Shown piece after piece: positions 14,626 through 16,653 of a stretch of DNA of 16,653 bases (positions are counted from its first letter, which is position 1; the number at the start of each line of letters is the position of its first letter). The DNA is from an uncultured Lachnospiraceae bacterium (GTDB taxonomy: Bacteria > Bacillota > Clostridia > Lachnospirales > Lachnospiraceae). A program made the position numbers and the translations under genes. The stretch spans positions 1-16,653 of the forward strand of contig CALGGH010000256.1 of NCBI GenBank assembly GCA_937916415.1, written 5' to 3'. Below the pieces are notes generated by a model. That model saw nothing but the letters and a program-made list of their open reading frames with translations. It searched no databases and had not been told where the DNA came from.

Positions 14626-16584
14626 ATGAAGTGCTTTATGGGCGAGCATCTGTCCGGTGGGGTCGCCGTCGGCAGGATTCGATATATTGGAAAAAAAACA
14701 TATGAATCGGATGCGGCCGGAGCGAATGATGTGGCCGGGGCGGCCTGTGCTGACGGTGCGGGCTTACGTCTGGATGTGGCCGGAGCTGTCGGTGCAGACT
14801 TATGCCTGGATGCGGCCGGCGAGCTGGAGCGATTCGAGACCGCCAGGGAGGCGGTGATCGCTGACCTGGGCAGGATGAAGGCAGAAGCGCGAAGCATGAT
14901 GGATGAGGCGGGACAGGCCATCCTGGAAGGACATGAGCTGCTGATGTCCGATGACGGGCTGATAAACGGCTGCAGGGACATGATCGCAGATCAGGGCTGC
15001 AGCGCCGGGCAGGCGGTCCTTAGGGTTTTTGAATCAAAGGCGTACATGCTCGAGAATTCGAGCGATGAATATCTGTCGGAGCGCGGCGCTGACCTGCGGG
15101 ACCTGATGAATTCGATGCTGGGTGCGCTGGGAAAAGGGCAACCGGAGGATGCGGTCGTTACGGCGGAGCATGAATTGGACGGCATGGCGGAGCAAAAGAT
15201 GGATGCCATGGGAGAGCATGCGGCCATAGACACGCATGCGGTTGAGACCGTGGGGAATCGTTACGTGGTCGCGGCTGATGACCTGCTCCCGTCTGAGGTA
15301 TTGCGCCTGGATAAAAAAGGTCTTGCCGGCATGATCATGAAAAAGGGCAGTCCGATCAGTCATGCGGCCATCATTTCCAAGGGACTGGGCATCCCCGTGT
15401 TGATCAGATGTGAAGAAGTCTCTCCGGACTGGGATGGCCATCTGGCCGTGATCCGGGAGGATAGCATATTGCTGGACCCGGATAAGGACGAACTGAATGA
15501 GGCGATTGCCGAAATGACCGATTCCGTCAGAAAACCGGATGCTGGGATCCGGGGCCGGATCGGCAGGATCAGGAGGGCGGTTGATGAGATTATGTCCGGC
15601 GCGGATACGCCTGAGCCTCACGGAGCAGATAAACCGTCAGACGTGCCGATACGTATTTATGCAAACATTTCCCTGCCTTCCGAGGCGGATGAGGCAGCTG
15701 ATTCCGAAGCCGAAGGGATAGGCCTGTTCAGAACTGAGTTCCTGTACATGGGGCGCGGTGAGGCTCCGGGGGAGGAAGAGCAGTACGAGGCCTACAGGCA
15801 CGTGCTCGAGAAGATGGATCCGCGTCCCGTGATCATCAGGACGTTTGACCTGGGCGGTGATAAGTCCGCTGATTACCTGATGGGGATTTCGGAGGATGAG
15901 GCGGGTCAGGCTTTCGCTGGCACGGACGATCCTGTCGCGGGATGCCGCGGCATCAGGCTGGCCCTCAGGCACAGGGACATGTTTAAGACACAGCTGCGGG
16001 CACTGATCCGTGCATCACGGCATGGCAGTCTTGGAATCATGTTTCCGATGATATCAGACGTATCGGAGATAATGGAATGCAAGCGGCTGATTGATGAGTG
16101 CACGTCAGAATTACGTGATGACGGTGAGCTGTTTACCGTGCAGGAACCGTACCCTGCCGGACATGGCAGGCATTTTATGATAGGCACCATGATTGAAACA
16201 CCGGCAGCCACCCTCTGCGCGGACGAGTTGGCCGCGGAATGTGACTTTTTTTCAATAGGAACCAATGACCTGACGCAGTATGTTTACGCCTATGACAGGC
16301 AGGGGACGCAGCCGATGCCATATGAGCGGACCGGAGACGCGCAGCCGCCTGAAGGGACAGCAGGCACGAGGGGTGCGCTTGCCCATGATGCGATGGGCAT
16401 TGATGAAGGGGATTCGACGGGTTCTGATGCACACGGACTTCGTGCCCTCATGAAGTTGATACGCATGACCGCCGATGCGGCACATGCGGCCGGGATCCCG
16501 GTCGGCATATGCGGGGAGATTGCATCAGATCCGGGACTTGCATCAATTTTTGGTGAGTATGGCATTGATTATTTGAGCGTATGA
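14626..16584 (+). CDS. ptsI: PTS enzyme I (phosphoenolpyruvate-protein phosphotransferase), atypical and C-terminally short
   Basis: Cytoplasmic enzyme that takes phosphate from PEP and passes it to HPr. AGGAGG at 14614-14619 fixes the ATG at 14626 (652 aa). The phosphohistidine motif is SPISHAAI with His246. PEP- and Mg-binding motifs follow: GIGLFRTEFLYM (Arg369), IIRTFDLGGDK (Arg405), a GIMFPMIS block, GTMIETPAA, FFSIGTNDLTQY (Asn547) and GICGEIASD (catalytic Cys629). Usual length is about 570 aa, with the active His near 190. Here extra low-complexity stretches occur at about residues 27-65, 175-215 and 575-610, and the usual NP-G-R-IR motif is DPVAGCRGIR. After Cys629 only 23 residues remain, whereas typical enzymes have about 70, so roughly 50 C-terminal residues are missing just past the YLSV position. 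No HPr gene is nearby. It may be a divergent paralogue, a working variant, or a gene clipped by a repeat insertion. Confidence 0.82.
   Translation: MKCFMGEHLSGGVAVGRIRYIGKKTYESDAAGANDVAGAACADGAGLRLDVAGAVGADLCLDAAGELERFETAREAVIADLGRMKAEARSMMDEAGQAILEGHELLMSDDGLINGCRDMIADQGCSAGQAVLRVFESKAYMLENSSDEYLSERGADLRDLMNSMLGALGKGQPEDAVVTAEHELDGMAEQKMDAMGEHAAIDTHAVETVGNRYVVAADDLLPSEVLRLDKKGLAGMIMKKGSPISHAAIISKGLGIPVLIRCEEVSPDWDGHLAVIREDSILLDPDKDELNEAIAEMTDSVRKPDAGIRGRIGRIRRAVDEIMSGADTPEPHGADKPSDVPIRIYANISLPSEADEAADSEAEGIGLFRTEFLYMGRGEAPGEEEQYEAYRHVLEKMDPRPVIIRTFDLGGDKSADYLMGISEDEAGQAFAGTDDPVAGCRGIRLALRHRDMFKTQLRALIRASRHGSLGIMFPMISDVSEIMECKRLIDECTSELRDDGELFTVQEPYPAGHGRHFMIGTMIETPAATLCADELAAECDFFSIGTNDLTQYVYAYDRQGTQPMPYERTGDAQPPEGTAGTRGALAHDAMGIDEGDSTGSDAHGLRALMKLIRMTADAAHAAGIPVGICGEIASDPGLASIFGEYGIDYLSV
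14710..14819 (+). repeat. Four in-frame copies of GATGYGGCCGG in the 5' part of ptsI
   Basis: The 11-mer occurs at 14710-14720, 14728-14738, 14773-14783 and 14809-14819. Start-to-start distances are 18, 45 and 36 bp, all multiples of 9. The copies encode D-A/V-A-G each time, within an Ala/Gly/Asp-rich segment that has no counterpart in a normal enzyme I. This looks like slippage-driven expansion inside the N-terminal domain. Confidence 0.75.
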
Positions 16585-16591
16585 CCCAGGC

Positions 16592-16652
16592 TGATCACGG
16601 GGACGGTTCTTTTGATCAAAGTTGATCATGGGGACGGTTCTTTTGATCAACT
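16592..16652. repeat. REP-like tandem pair, TGATCA-GGGGACGGTTCTTTT-TGATCA type
   Basis: Two copies of TGATCAYGGGGACGGTTC (followed by TTTTGATCAA) start at 16592 and 16623, a 31-bp period, differing at one base in the core. Each is bounded by TGATCA palindromes. In the second copy the flanks extend to a perfect 10-bp inverted repeat, AAGTTGATCA (16619-16628) with TGATCAACTT (16644-16653), around a GGGGACGG loop. The array starts 8 nt after the ptsI stop and may continue past the window. Extragenic repeats with a GGGGACGGTTC core are, as I recall, often tied to REP-associated tyrosine transposases; none is visible here. Confidence 0.75.
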
Positions 16653-16653
16653 T

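Overview
The window looks like chromosome from a gut- or rumen-type Firmicute, most likely a Lachnospiraceae relative. This rests on strong AGGAGG-type ribosome binding sites, Gram-positive-style lipoproteins, a DUF5696 protein beside a CUT1 sugar ABC transporter without its own ATPase, and a GH25 lysozyme with the Ig-like tail repeats common in that family. It is an inference from gene content; no rRNA or other marker is present. All genes I accept lie on the + strand. Long minus-strand ORFs are shadows of the codon bias.

Region 1 (1-7618) is a carbohydrate-capture operon. It holds the 3' part of a DUF5696 gene, two CUT1 permeases, a large lipoprotein solute-binding protein, and a 947-aa lipoprotein with a LamG-like domain and three 158-aa tandem repeats. 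Spacing is tight and the genes appear co-transcribed. The ATPase and any regulator are outside the window.

Region 2 (7619-9810) is a secreted GH43 lipoprotein with an arabinanase-like architecture. It is separated from the operon by a strong 12-bp hairpin placed just before its ribosome binding site. Together, regions 1 and 2 suggest a surface system that cuts a plant polysaccharide (possibly arabinan), captures the fragments and imports the oligosaccharides.

Region 3 (9811-13031) has a small two-helix membrane protein and a secreted GH25 muramidase with a long low-complexity head and Ig-like tail repeats.

Region 4 (13032-14538) contains a 316-bp gene-free stretch that includes a 156-bp MITE-like element with 23-bp inverted ends. 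Next comes an unrecognised charged, probably coiled-coil protein with a 33-bp in-frame tandem repeat.

Region 5 (14539-16653) is a PTS enzyme I gene (ptsI-like). Its promoter -10 box, its ribosome binding site and the terminator of the preceding gene are interleaved in one 10-bp hairpin. The protein carries several low-complexity insertions and ends about 50 residues early, next to a REP-like pair of repeats at the window edge.

The points most worth a second look are the terminator/promoter/SD overlap before ptsI, the odd enzyme I and its truncation beside REP-like repeats, the MITE-like element, and the 158-aa repeat lipoprotein. I found no CRISPR array, defence system, tRNA or rRNA.
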